Assembly: GCA_020161965.1 (NCBI GenBank) | Contig: JAIUNH010000263.1 | Location: 1 to 5,828, forward strand | Direction of reading: 5' to 3' | From: Pseudomonadota bacterium | GTDB taxonomy: Bacteria > Pseudomonadota > Alphaproteobacteria > CACIAM-22H2 | Length of the DNA: 5,828 nucleotides | Part shown: in pieces, positions 1-5,828 of the stretch | How the letters are laid out: every line of letters starts with the position of its first letter | Numbering within the stretch: the stretch's first letter is position 1 | Program-made: the position numbers and the translations under genes | The notes under the pieces: model-generated | Database searches by the model: none | Told to the model about the DNA's origin: nothing | What the model saw: only the letters and a program-made list of their open reading frames with translations

Positions 1-1108
1 CGATCTCATCCGAACCGTCCACGACGAAGTAGCGGTCATACATCGCCGCCGTCATGCACACATGATTGGGCAGCACGACCATGCGCCCGCCGACGGGATA
101 ATCGGCGTAAGGGAAGGGATCGACCTGATCGAGCCCGCGCGCATAGCTCGCGATCCCATGTTCCTGATGCACGTCGAGAATGGCCAGCGGCTTTTCCGGC
201 AAGGCGCCATTCGCGGGGCGCAACAGGCCGAAGCCCGCATCCATATGGCGGTTGGCGCCGGTATCTTTCGACAGGGCCAGCGCGCCGGCATCGAGCAGGA
301 TCTGTTTGCGCGCGGTGCGGTGCGAGGTGATCGTGGTCAGCACGCCGACCGCGACGTCGCCGATCTCGCAGCTGCCGATCCCGGTTTGGAACAGATCGAA
401 GAACACGAAATTGCCGGGCCGCATTTCGGTGACGCCGGCGAGATGCTTGCCGTAAAGCGCCGTCGGCGTCGAGCCGACGCTGACGATCTCCACCTTGCGG
501 CCTTGGGCGCGTAAGCGCTCGGCCGCCGCGACGACGCCGGCGCGCTCGTCCTCGGCGATTTCCTGAATCTCGGAAATGCCGTCGGCCCCGTAAGAATGCC
601 CCGCATGGGCGAGGGCCCCCGCGAGCATCCCGGCGTCGTCCAAAATCTTGCCGATCGTATCGAGTTCGGCCGAGGCGGGCAGAACGCCCGCACGCTCGCC
701 GCCGGTTTCGATCTCGATCAGCGTGCGGAACTTGAGGCCCAACGCCTTGCCGCGTTCGGCGATGGCTTGCGCCACACCGACTTCGTCGGTGAGGATTTTG
801 AGATCGACGCCGCCCGCCATCAGCTTGGCCGCACGGTCCAGCTTGTCGGGCGAGATCCCGACCGCATAGACCATGTCGGTGAAACCGTGCTTGGCGAAAT
901 ACTCCGCCTCGGCCAGGGTCGAGACGGTGATCGGCCCGACCGATCCGCCATGCACGCGGCGCGCGACTTCGGCGGATTTCGCGGTCTTCATATGCGGGCG
1001 CAGCGTCACGCCCAATTCCTTCGCGCGGGCGGTCATGCGCGCGATATTGCGCGTCAGAACCGCACGATCGAGAACGAGGCAGGGTGTTTGAAGATCGGCG
1101 AGCCGCAT
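1..1108 (-). CDS. DSD1-like PLP enzyme (D-threonine aldolase / D-serine dehydratase family), 3' end cut by window
   Basis: This is a fold-type III PLP enzyme that probably cleaves or dehydrates a D-hydroxy amino acid (D-threonine or D-serine type) in the cytoplasm with a divalent metal. 369 codons are visible. RPHMKT at residues 37-42 carries the expected Schiff-base lysine, K41. VGSTPT (211-216) matches the family's phosphate-binding loop. EMRPGNFVFFD (228-238), LDAGALALSKD (272-282) and QEHG (315-318) are typical. PNHVC (347-351) supplies the His and Cys (H349, C351) that bind zinc in chicken D-serine dehydratase. Family members are about 370-380 residues, so only a short C-terminal tail lies beyond position 1. 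The ATG at 1108-1106 shares one base with the stop of the upstream gene (TGATG), and no Shine-Dalgarno is visible, so translation is probably coupled. Family assignment is firm. The exact substrate (D-Thr, D-Ser, 3-hydroxyaspartate or another) cannot be told from sequence. Confidence 0.9.
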   Translation of the reverse strand, partial: MRLADLQTPCLVLDRAVLTRNIARMTARAKELGVTLRPHMKTAKSAEVARRVHGGSVGPITVSTLAEAEYFAKHGFTDMVYAVGISPDKLDRAAKLMAGGVDLKILTDEVGVAQAIAERGKALGLKFRTLIEIETGGERAGVLPASAELDTIGKILDDAGMLAGALAHAGHSYGADGISEIQEIAEDERAGVVAAAERLRAQGRKVEIVSVGSTPTALYGKHLAGVTEMRPGNFVFFDLFQTGIGSCEIGDVAVGVLTTITSHRTARKQILLDAGALALSKDTGANRHMDAGFGLLRPANGALPEKPLAILDVHQEHGIASYARGLDQVDPFPYADYPVGGRMVVLPNHVCMTAAMYDRYFVVDGSDEI

Positions 1109-2364
1109 CAGGGGCGGGGCGCGCCGACCGCCGGGGCTTGGGCGCGCATCAGCGCGTCGATATGCCAGCCTTGGAACATGCGGATGCCGACGGCTTGACC
1201 CAATTCGAACGCCAGCGGCGTTTCGCAGCGGCTCATGATCACGCGGTTGATGTCGGCCTCGGCGAGCATGGCGCCAAGCCCGCGCATCTTCCAATCTTCG
1301 GCATGGTCCTTCATGAAGACCATCTTGATGAGATCGGCGCGCAGATCGGCGCGGCGGAAGAAGGTCAACACGTCGGGCGTGAGACCGTCGAGCAGCGTGC
1401 GATACCCGGCCTTTTGCAGCACGTCGACCGCGCGGTTATAGCCTTCGAGGTCGGCGAACACGTCGAAGCGCGGCAATTCGACGATGATGTTGCCCTTGGC
1501 CAGGAACGTGCCGATGCGCTGATCGAACTCGCGGAATTTGTCCGACAGCACCGTCTCGACCGTCAGATTGATTGAGATATTGCCCGACGTCTTGCCGAGA
1601 TAACCTTCCTGCAACGCGCGCAGCAGACGGTGATCGAAGGTGCGGAACAGCATCTGCAACAGCCCGCGCTGGCCGCGCATGTTGAGGCGCGGCTGCATCA
1701 GGTTGCGCACGTCGTTCACGGAGAAATAATACTCGCGGAAGATCGGGCGCAGCTGGTTGCCGGTCAGCGCGATGCAGATCGGCTGGTTGCGCAGGAACGA
1801 TTTGATATCGGACCGGCCGAAAATTTCTTCCGTCGCCGACAGCGACGACGCGGTGAAGGCCTGGAAGTTCTGCGCGAACAACGGCGGCGGGGCATTTGCG
1901 CCGGCGCGCTGAAGGGCGCGGGTGCGCGCGTCCTGCTGGCTCTTGTAATCCTCCAGCGCCGCGCGCGCGTAATCGTGGAAATCGTTGAACTGCGTTTCGA
2001 AATTATACCAGGTGCAGCTCTCTTCGATTTCCTCGTCGGGCAGGCCCGTGGCGACCGAATGGCGGCGCAGCAAATCGTCGAGCTCCGTCACCACGCTTTC
2101 GAACTGGTTCGGATTGTCGACGCGGAAGATGAAGACGATATCGAAATTGGCGAGCTGATAGACGCTGCCTTCGAGGCGCCCGACCATTTCGCGGATCGCG
2201 TGGAACACGACGTAGAAATTTTCGCGCCGCCGGTTGAACCATTGCGAGCGCTTCATCGACAGCACGACCGCCATGCGCGGAACGGTGTTACCCGTCCGCT
2301 TGATGCGGTCGATGTCGGAGATCAGCGTCTCTTCGTCGGTCCTAGGGTTGGTCGGTGCGTCCAT
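1108..2364 (-). CDS. Degenerate EAL-domain protein with GGDEF-like N-terminal region, probably non-catalytic
   Basis: The protein has 418 residues, no signal peptide and no membrane segment, so it is probably cytoplasmic. Residues about 255-405 follow the EAL phosphodiesterase fold: NISINLT (262-268) matches the usual strand with N-L-S. IIVELPRF (293-300) stands where L-E-I-T-E is expected, and LLDGLTP (324-330) replaces the DDFG metal loop. LIKMVF (345-350) stands where the catalytic lysine motif lies, and CETPLAFELGQ (380-390) with QGW (398-400) matches the E-T..Q and QG end. The EAL signature itself is not found near 205-225 and the paired Asp is reduced to one, so c-di-GMP hydrolysis is unlikely; a binding or scaffold role is inference. 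Residues about 30-100, with NFDIVFIF at 73-80, faintly resemble a degenerate GGDEF fold lacking GGDEF. A polar, Ala-rich linker lies at 130-175. The ATG at 2364 is the first in frame, but no good ribosome site precedes it. The stop overlaps the next gene's start. Confidence 0.72.
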   Translation of the reverse strand: MDAPTNPRTDEETLISDIDRIKRTGNTVPRMAVVLSMKRSQWFNRRRENFYVVFHAIREMVGRLEGSVYQLANFDIVFIFRVDNPNQFESVVTELDDLLRRHSVATGLPDEEIEESCTWYNFETQFNDFHDYARAALEDYKSQQDARTRALQRAGANAPPPLFAQNFQAFTASSLSATEEIFGRSDIKSFLRNQPICIALTGNQLRPIFREYYFSVNDVRNLMQPRLNMRGQRGLLQMLFRTFDHRLLRALQEGYLGKTSGNISINLTVETVLSDKFREFDQRIGTFLAKGNIIVELPRFDVFADLEGYNRAVDVLQKAGYRTLLDGLTPDVLTFFRRADLRADLIKMVFMKDHAEDWKMRGLGAMLAEADINRVIMSRCETPLAFELGQAVGIRMFQGWHIDALMRAQAPAVGAPRP

Positions 2365-2539
2365 CAGCGTCTGTGATCGGCGATTGAGAAGGGGAGACGA
2401 AAAACCTTAATGTTTCCGCGATGCTTTTGTTTTTACGCGGCGAATCACTCTCGCACGCGAGTACCGGCGGATACAATACCATGAGCTTCGCCGCGCTGTA
2501 CCGGGATCGCGACCGGAACGGAAAGGGTACGCCGGGACC

Positions 2540-3340
2540 TTAAGGGCCGCCACCGCCGAACAAATCCCGCAGCAATGCGTCGCGTGCGGCGGGGCCGGAG
2601 GGACCTGGCGGGCGCGACGTCGCCTGGGTCAGCCTTGCGAACACCACGCGCCGCTCGCCTTTGACCGCCCAGCCGACGAACCAGCCCCAAGGCCGTGCGT
2701 GGTTCAGCGTTCCGTCGGCGTTGCGCGGCGGGGCGCTGCCGGTCTTGCCGTAGACGCGCCAGCCATCGCCGCGAACACCCTGGTCGAGCAGCGCCGTGGT
2801 CATCTCGACCGCTTGCGCCGTCACCGGTAATTCGCGCGCGAGCAGCTTGCGCAAAAACGTAATCTGCTCGTCCGGCGAAATCGCGAGCGACGAGCTGAGC
2901 CAGGCACGATCGAGGCCGTTATCCTTGCCGGGATCGCCGCTAGTATCGCGATTGCCGTAGCCGAACGCGCGGACATAGGCCGCGAAGCGGTCCTTGCCCA
3001 GCGCGTGCGTCACGCGTTGCGAGTACCAAACGACCGACTCCTTCATCCATTTCGCCGGATCGGTCGGCGATTTCCACGCCGGGTTCCACGCGGGGTACCC
3101 GGCGCGATAGGGCAGAACCGGCGTATGCACATCCTTCAAGAACCCGGAATCGTAGCCCATCAGCGCGATCGGGATTTTGAAGGTCGAGGCGGGCGGGGCG
3201 CGGCGCGCGCAATCGCCGTCGCGCCGCAAGACCGCGCCGTTCGCGGCCTCGGCGACGATCGTGCAGATCGTTTTCGTCTCAGCGTAGACGGGCGAAGCGA
3301 CGAATAGCGCCGCAACGACGAACCAACACCGCATGTTCAT
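2540..3340 (-). CDS. Class D (OXA-type) serine beta-lactamase, secreted
   Basis: This is a periplasmic enzyme that hydrolyses beta-lactams through a serine acyl-enzyme with a carboxylated lysine. The 266 residues are the usual class D size. A Sec signal peptide spans 1-20 (hydrophobic core VVAALFVA, likely cut after VYA). Class D motifs appear in order: STFK at 52-55 (nucleophile S52, carboxylated K55), SVV at 102-104, YGN at 128-130, the WLSSSLAIS block at 147-155 with the conserved Trp, EQITFLRKL at 158-166, KTG at 199-201 and WGWFVGW at 218-224. All key residues are present, so the enzyme should be active; its substrate range cannot be read. I chose the ATG at 3340 because it opens directly on the signal peptide and overlaps the methyltransferase stop as ATGA. 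Another ATG two codons on (3334) is equally possible, and a longer in-frame start at 3601 would bury the signal peptide behind Arg-rich out-of-frame sequence. No integron or insertion sequence adjoins it, so it looks chromosomal. Confidence 0.93.
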   Translation of the reverse strand: MNMRCWFVVAALFVASPVYAETKTICTIVAEAANGAVLRRDGDCARRAPPASTFKIPIALMGYDSGFLKDVHTPVLPYRAGYPAWNPAWKSPTDPAKWMKESVVWYSQRVTHALGKDRFAAYVRAFGYGNRDTSGDPGKDNGLDRAWLSSSLAISPDEQITFLRKLLARELPVTAQAVEMTTALLDQGVRGDGWRVYGKTGSAPPRNADGTLNHARPWGWFVGWAVKGERRVVFARLTQATSRPPGPSGPAARDALLRDLFGGGGP

Positions 3341-4065
3341 CGCCGCGCCGAGACGAGTAATAGACCGGGCCGGTCGAGTTCCGTGCGCAGCGACGGATCG
3401 GCGGCGGCTTCTTTCGGTGTCGGTGCGTATTCGTCGATCCGGGCGATCGCAAAACCCGCACCGATCAAATCGTTCAGCGTGGTCGCCAGCGTGCGATGGA
3501 ATTTGAGCACGCCGTCGGCGAACCAATCGGTGCGCCGTTCGCCCTCGATCCCGTAATCGTAGACCGGCCAAGTTCGCCGCCCGCCGGGACCGTCGATCCA
3601 ATCGATCTTGCCGGCGGCCATATAGATCGGATGCTCGATCGAAAAGACCAACGCGCCGCCGGGCACGAGGCCGCGATGGATCGCCGCGACGAGCTTCGGG
3701 AAATCGGCGACGTAGTGGAAGGCGAGGGAGCTATAGACTAGATCGAACGCGCCCGACGCCAGATCCAGCGCGTCGAGATCGGCACGACGATACTCGATCG
3801 CCGGATCGGCCGTGTCGCGAAGCGCGCGGGCGAGCATATTCTCCGACAGATCGAGCCCGAGCACGGACGCGGCACCGTTCTCGCGCGCCCAGCGCGCGAA
3901 CCAGCCGAAGCCGCAGCCCAAATCGGCGACGCGCGCACCGGCAAGCGGCGGCAGCATCGCGCGCAAACGCGGCCATTCCGGCGCGCCGTCGAGGCCGATC
4001 TTCTGCCGGCGCAGCGTCGTATAACCCGCGAAGAATTTGGGATCGTCGTAGATGTTCTGTGCCAT
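3337..4065 (-). CDS. Class I SAM-dependent methyltransferase
   Basis: This 242-residue cytoplasmic protein has a complete Rossmann-type methyltransferase core. Motif I is VADLGCGFG (46-54), which binds SAM. LGLDLSENML (69-78) follows, with the acidic residue that contacts the ribose hydroxyls. ADLDAL (95-100) is the next acidic loop, FDLVYSSLAFHYV (107-119) is motif IV, and LVPGGALVFSIEHPIY (133-148) is the post-motif strand. The N-terminus, MAQNIYDD with FFAGY at 11-15, is what I recall for a widespread proteobacterial family of small-molecule methyltransferases without an assigned substrate, which supports the ATG at 4065. No clear Shine-Dalgarno precedes it. The last codons overlap the beta-lactamase start (ATGA), so the two are probably co-transcribed and coupled. 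A functional link to beta-lactam resistance is not shown by anything in the sequence. Composition is high GC like the genes to the left. Confidence 0.88.
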   Translation of the reverse strand: MAQNIYDDPKFFAGYTTLRRQKIGLDGAPEWPRLRAMLPPLAGARVADLGCGFGWFARWARENGAASVLGLDLSENMLARALRDTADPAIEYRRADLDALDLASGAFDLVYSSLAFHYVADFPKLVAAIHRGLVPGGALVFSIEHPIYMAAGKIDWIDGPGGRRTWPVYDYGIEGERRTDWFADGVLKFHRTLATTLNDLIGAGFAIARIDEYAPTPKEAAADPSLRTELDRPGLLLVSARR

Positions 4066-4384
4066 CGCCGAGTTTTAGCGGGACGGCACAGCGCGCGGCA
4101 AGAAGACGTCATCGAGTATCGACTTCACTGACGCGACGTGCCGTTTGCGCCGCGAACGATGGCGGTGTGTGTCGTCAGAAATGGCGATCTCTCACATAGG
4201 GAAAATCAATAACAGAGAATTGGCCTCACTAGTAGCCAAGCGCAGGCCAAACCGCGTCATCGGTATGCCCTCAACGTACTTACGACAACATGGTGCGCAA
4301 GCTGTTGCTCTTCGGAAATCAGACTTGAAACAATTTCACGGTCTCTCGTGTTTTAGGACGATCGATAGCTGTACTCCCGGCTCG
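4066..4384. other. 319-base gap between kinase stop and methyltransferase start
   Basis: No convincing minus-strand gene lies here; the longest in-frame stretch I read with an ATG is about 22 codons. The kinase-proximal part (about 4160-4384) is visibly richer in A and T than the methyltransferase side. It should hold the methyltransferase promoter, since the kinase lies 319 bases upstream, but I found no -35/-10 pair good enough to annotate. The plus strand carries the possible transposase remnant listed separately. Confidence 0.6.
4157..4330 (+). pseudogene. Possible decayed IS110-family transposase C-terminal fragment
   Basis: An 81-codon plus-strand frame opens at a TTG (4145) and closes at 4390. 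Part of it resembles the C-terminal Transposase_20 region of IS110-family enzymes. IGKINNRELASLV fits the common pattern LGKLNNRE-I-A-A-LV, and TYLR followed by HGAQAV fits YLRxLLxHGARAV of the IS621/IS1111-like branch. The catalytic-serine motif (SSGG or DSGG) between these blocks is absent, and the spacing is shortened by several residues. No N-terminal DEDD domain, good start, ribosome site or terminal repeat is visible. If real, this is a dead remnant of about 170 bases. The match is from memory of family patterns and could be chance, as the frame is short. The fit to two slightly different subfamily patterns, each with gaps, weakens it. Confidence 0.33.
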
Positions 4385-4395
4385 CTATAGCGAGC
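4380..4395. repeat. Perfect 16-base palindrome across the kinase stop codon
   Basis: GCTCGCTA is followed directly by its reverse complement TAGCGAGC. The minus-strand TAG stop (4387-4385) sits inside it. In RNA it would form a 6-pair GC-rich stem with a UAUA loop. No run of U follows on the minus strand, so it does not meet the usual picture of an intrinsic terminator. It may be a weak 3' end hairpin, a protein-binding palindrome, or chance. Confidence 0.5.
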
Positions 4396-5828
4396 TATTC
4401 AATGCATCCTTGATTCGACGCGCGAGATCGGTCTTTCGATAGGGCTTGTTGAGAATTGCCGCATCCGTGTGAATGCGATTTCTCTCAACCAATGTCTCCA
4501 ACGCATAGCCGGATGTCAGAAGGACACGAAGCGTTGGATAAAGCTCGCGCGCGCGCTCCACGAGTTCCCAGCCGCTAATACCGCCAGGCATAACAATATC
4601 TGTGAACAGCAAACTGGGCCTTGGTCCTTGTCGCAATTTTTCCAGGGCTTCATGACCGTTCGACGCCGTGATCACTCGATAACCCAAACTTTGCAGGCAC
4701 GTAACAGCGTAGGACCGCACGAAAACATCATCTTCGGCGATCAGTATGACATCCGCTGCCCCGGCACCGAGCGGCTCCGTGCTTGCGAGTAGCTCGGACG
4801 CATTACTTTCTGACGCGGGTGCGGCTGGTAAATAAAGTCGTACGGTCGTCCCCAAACCCAATTCACTGTAAATCGTGACATGGCCCCCTGACTGCTTGAT
4901 GAAGCCGTAGACCATGCTAAGCCCCAAGCCACTACCCTTGCCGACGTCCTTGGTCGTAAAGAACGGTTCGAAAGCCTTCTTTCGAACTTCCTCCGGCATT
5001 CCCTCGCCGTCATCAGTAACGGAAATCATTACGTACTGGCCCGGTCGGACTTCCGGATTGAGTCCTTGGTAGGCGGCATCAAGCGACGCATCAGCCGTTG
5101 TCAAGGTCAGGCGTCCGCCGCGAGACATCGCATCCTGCGCATTGAGCGAAAGGTTGAGAATTGCGGATTCCAACTGCCCCGCATCCGCGAATGCGTTGGG
5201 ATTCTCCGACGCCAAATTCGTGAGAATTTCGACGTCTTCACGCAGAGTACGGCGAAGAAGTTTTCCCATGTTCTCGACGAGAGAGTTGGCATTGAGCGCC
5301 TTCGGCAGCAAAGTCTGTCGTCGGCTGAATGCGAGCAAGCGCTGCGTTAGCTCGGCACCGCGCTCGGCCGCCGCGATCACGTAATCCGAGAGTTGCTTTA
5401 GATCAGGCCGCGCCTTGAGTGCGTCGCCGAGTATTTCGGAATTCCCTATGATGACCGTGAGAAGATTATTGAAATCATGCGCAATGCCGCCGGATAGCTG
5501 TCCCACGGTCTCCATCTTTTGGGCCTGAACAAGCTGTTCGGCCGTATTTTTTCGTTCGGTGACATCATGGATGATACCGACAAAGATCGACTCGCCTTCT
5601 TGCTTCGCCTCTCCGACCGAAAGATCCATGGGAAACGTACTGCCATCCTTGCGGCGCCCCGTGACCTCACGGCCGATGCCAATGATCTTGCGTTCCCCTG
5701 TTTGATGAAAGTTCTTCAGGTATCCATCATGCTCTGCGTGAAACGGTTCGGGCATCAACATCTTGACGTTTGATCCGATCGCCTCTTCGGCTTGATAGCC
5801 AAAAAGCTTTTCACACGCCGGATTGAAC
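4385..5828 (-). CDS. Hybrid sensor histidine kinase with FixL-like PAS and C-terminal receiver, 5' end cut by window
   Basis: About 480 codons are visible and the frame is open past 5828. The ATG at 5761 lies inside the PAS domain and is not the start. Domains in order are: PAS (5827 to about 5550), with LFGY, EHDGYL, IIGIGR, DGSTFPM and HDVTERK; HisKA, with GGIAHDFNNLL and phospho-accepting His at 5479-5477; HATPase, with N-box LNLSLNAQDAM, G1 DDGEGM, FEPFFTTK and GKGSGLGLSMVYGF; and receiver, with AEDD, phospho-acceptor Asp at 4600-4598 in FTDIVMPGG, LTS and NKPY. All catalytic residues are present. The PAS keeps the haem-ligand His (5731-5729) and the distal Arg (5671-5669), exactly 20 residues apart as in Bradyrhizobium FixL (H200, R220), so oxygen or redox sensing is plausible. 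No membrane segment is visible in this part. Output partner unknown; no response regulator gene follows. G+C is clearly lower than in the genes to the left. Confidence 0.93.
   Translation of the reverse strand, partial: FNPACEKLFGYQAEEAIGSNVKMLMPEPFHAEHDGYLKNFHQTGERKIIGIGREVTGRRKDGSTFPMDLSVGEAKQEGESIFVGIIHDVTERKNTAEQLVQAQKMETVGQLSGGIAHDFNNLLTVIIGNSEILGDALKARPDLKQLSDYVIAAAERGAELTQRLLAFSRRQTLLPKALNANSLVENMGKLLRRTLREDVEILTNLASENPNAFADAGQLESAILNLSLNAQDAMSRGGRLTLTTADASLDAAYQGLNPEVRPGQYVMISVTDDGEGMPEEVRKKAFEPFFTTKDVGKGSGLGLSMVYGFIKQSGGHVTIYSELGLGTTVRLYLPAAPASESNASELLASTEPLGAGAADVILIAEDDVFVRSYAVTCLQSLGYRVITASNGHEALEKLRQGPRPSLLFTDIVMPGGISGWELVERARELYPTLRVLLTSGYALETLVERNRIHTDAAILNKPYRKTDLARRIKDALNSSL

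Noticed and set aside
1630..2376. 248-codon plus-strand frame opposite the EAL-like gene, and the similar frames at 62-514, 596-1198 and 1084-1575
   Set aside because: They are antisense shadows typical of high-GC coding DNA, with low-complexity His/Arg/Ala/Asp-rich translations and no family motif. The minus-strand genes in the same places have clear motifs.
2442..2446. GAATC in the 2365-2539 spacer as a CcrM (GANTC) methylation control site
   Set aside because: A 4-of-5-base motif is expected by chance at this length, and a single copy gives no support for cell-cycle control.
2461..2504. Two copies of GTACCGG (2461-2467 and 2498-2504) and the short inverted repeat CTCGC-AC-GCGAG (2450-2461) in the spacer
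   Set aside because: They are seven-base and five-base matches in GC-rich DNA, with no conserved spacing or known operator consensus and no U-tract for a terminator.
2540..3601. Long 353-codon reading of the beta-lactamase from an ATG at 3601
   Set aside because: The extra 87 residues are Arg-rich, overlap the methyltransferase in another frame and would put the signal peptide in the middle of the protein. The start at 3340 fits signal peptide, length and ATGA overlap.
4100..4384. FixK box, NifA site or sigma-54 promoter upstream of the methyltransferase, suggested by the FixL-like PAS
   Set aside because: I looked for TTGAT-N4-ATCAA, TGT-N10-ACA and GG-N10-GC with the right context and found no acceptable match.
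4145..4390. The 81-codon plus-strand frame as a functional small gene
   Set aside because: It has only a TTG start, no ribosome site, runs against all neighbours and ends in the kinase stop palindrome. At most it is a transposase remnant.
4385..5761. ATG at 5761 as the kinase start
   Set aside because: The same frame stays open to 5828 and encodes PAS sequence (FNPACEKLFGY) upstream of it, so the true start is outside the window.

Overview
The window looks like chromosomal DNA of a high-GC alphaproteobacterium. Support comes from the strong GC bias of the three-and-a-bit genes in the left two thirds, a FixL-type PAS domain, a FixL-style hybrid kinase, and a degenerate EAL protein of a kind I associate with Rhodospirillales-like genomes. 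The genus cannot be read from the sequence. All five recognisable protein genes lie on the minus strand, so transcription runs right to left. Two of them are cut by the window edges.

In transcription order: (1) 5828-4385, the 3' part of a hybrid sensor histidine kinase made of a FixL-like (probably haem-binding) PAS, a HisKA/HATPase core and a C-terminal receiver. (2) 4384-4066, a 319-base gap with no minus-strand gene. It holds a possible decayed IS110-family transposase fragment on the plus strand. (3) 4065-3337, a class I SAM-dependent methyltransferase, overlapping by ATGA (4) 3340-2540, a secreted class D (OXA-type) beta-lactamase. (5) 2539-2365, a 175-base spacer. (6) 2364-1108, a catalytically degenerate EAL-like protein, overlapping by TGATG (7) 1108-1, a PLP enzyme of the D-threonine aldolase / D-serine dehydratase (DSD1-like) family, missing only its last few residues.

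The two overlapping pairs are probably each translationally coupled, but no pathway links the partners in an obvious way. Base composition changes sharply at about 4140-4200. Sampled lines to the left run at roughly 60-73% G+C, while the gap and kinase run at roughly 48-62%. Together with the possible transposase remnant this suggests that the kinase side has a different history from the rest.

I do not see a new multi-gene system. The items most worth a second look are the oxygen-sensor signature in the PAS domain fused to a non-FixL kinase core, the chromosomal-looking class D beta-lactamase coupled to a methyltransferase, and the transposase relic at the composition boundary. No tRNA, rRNA, CRISPR array or riboswitch was recognised.
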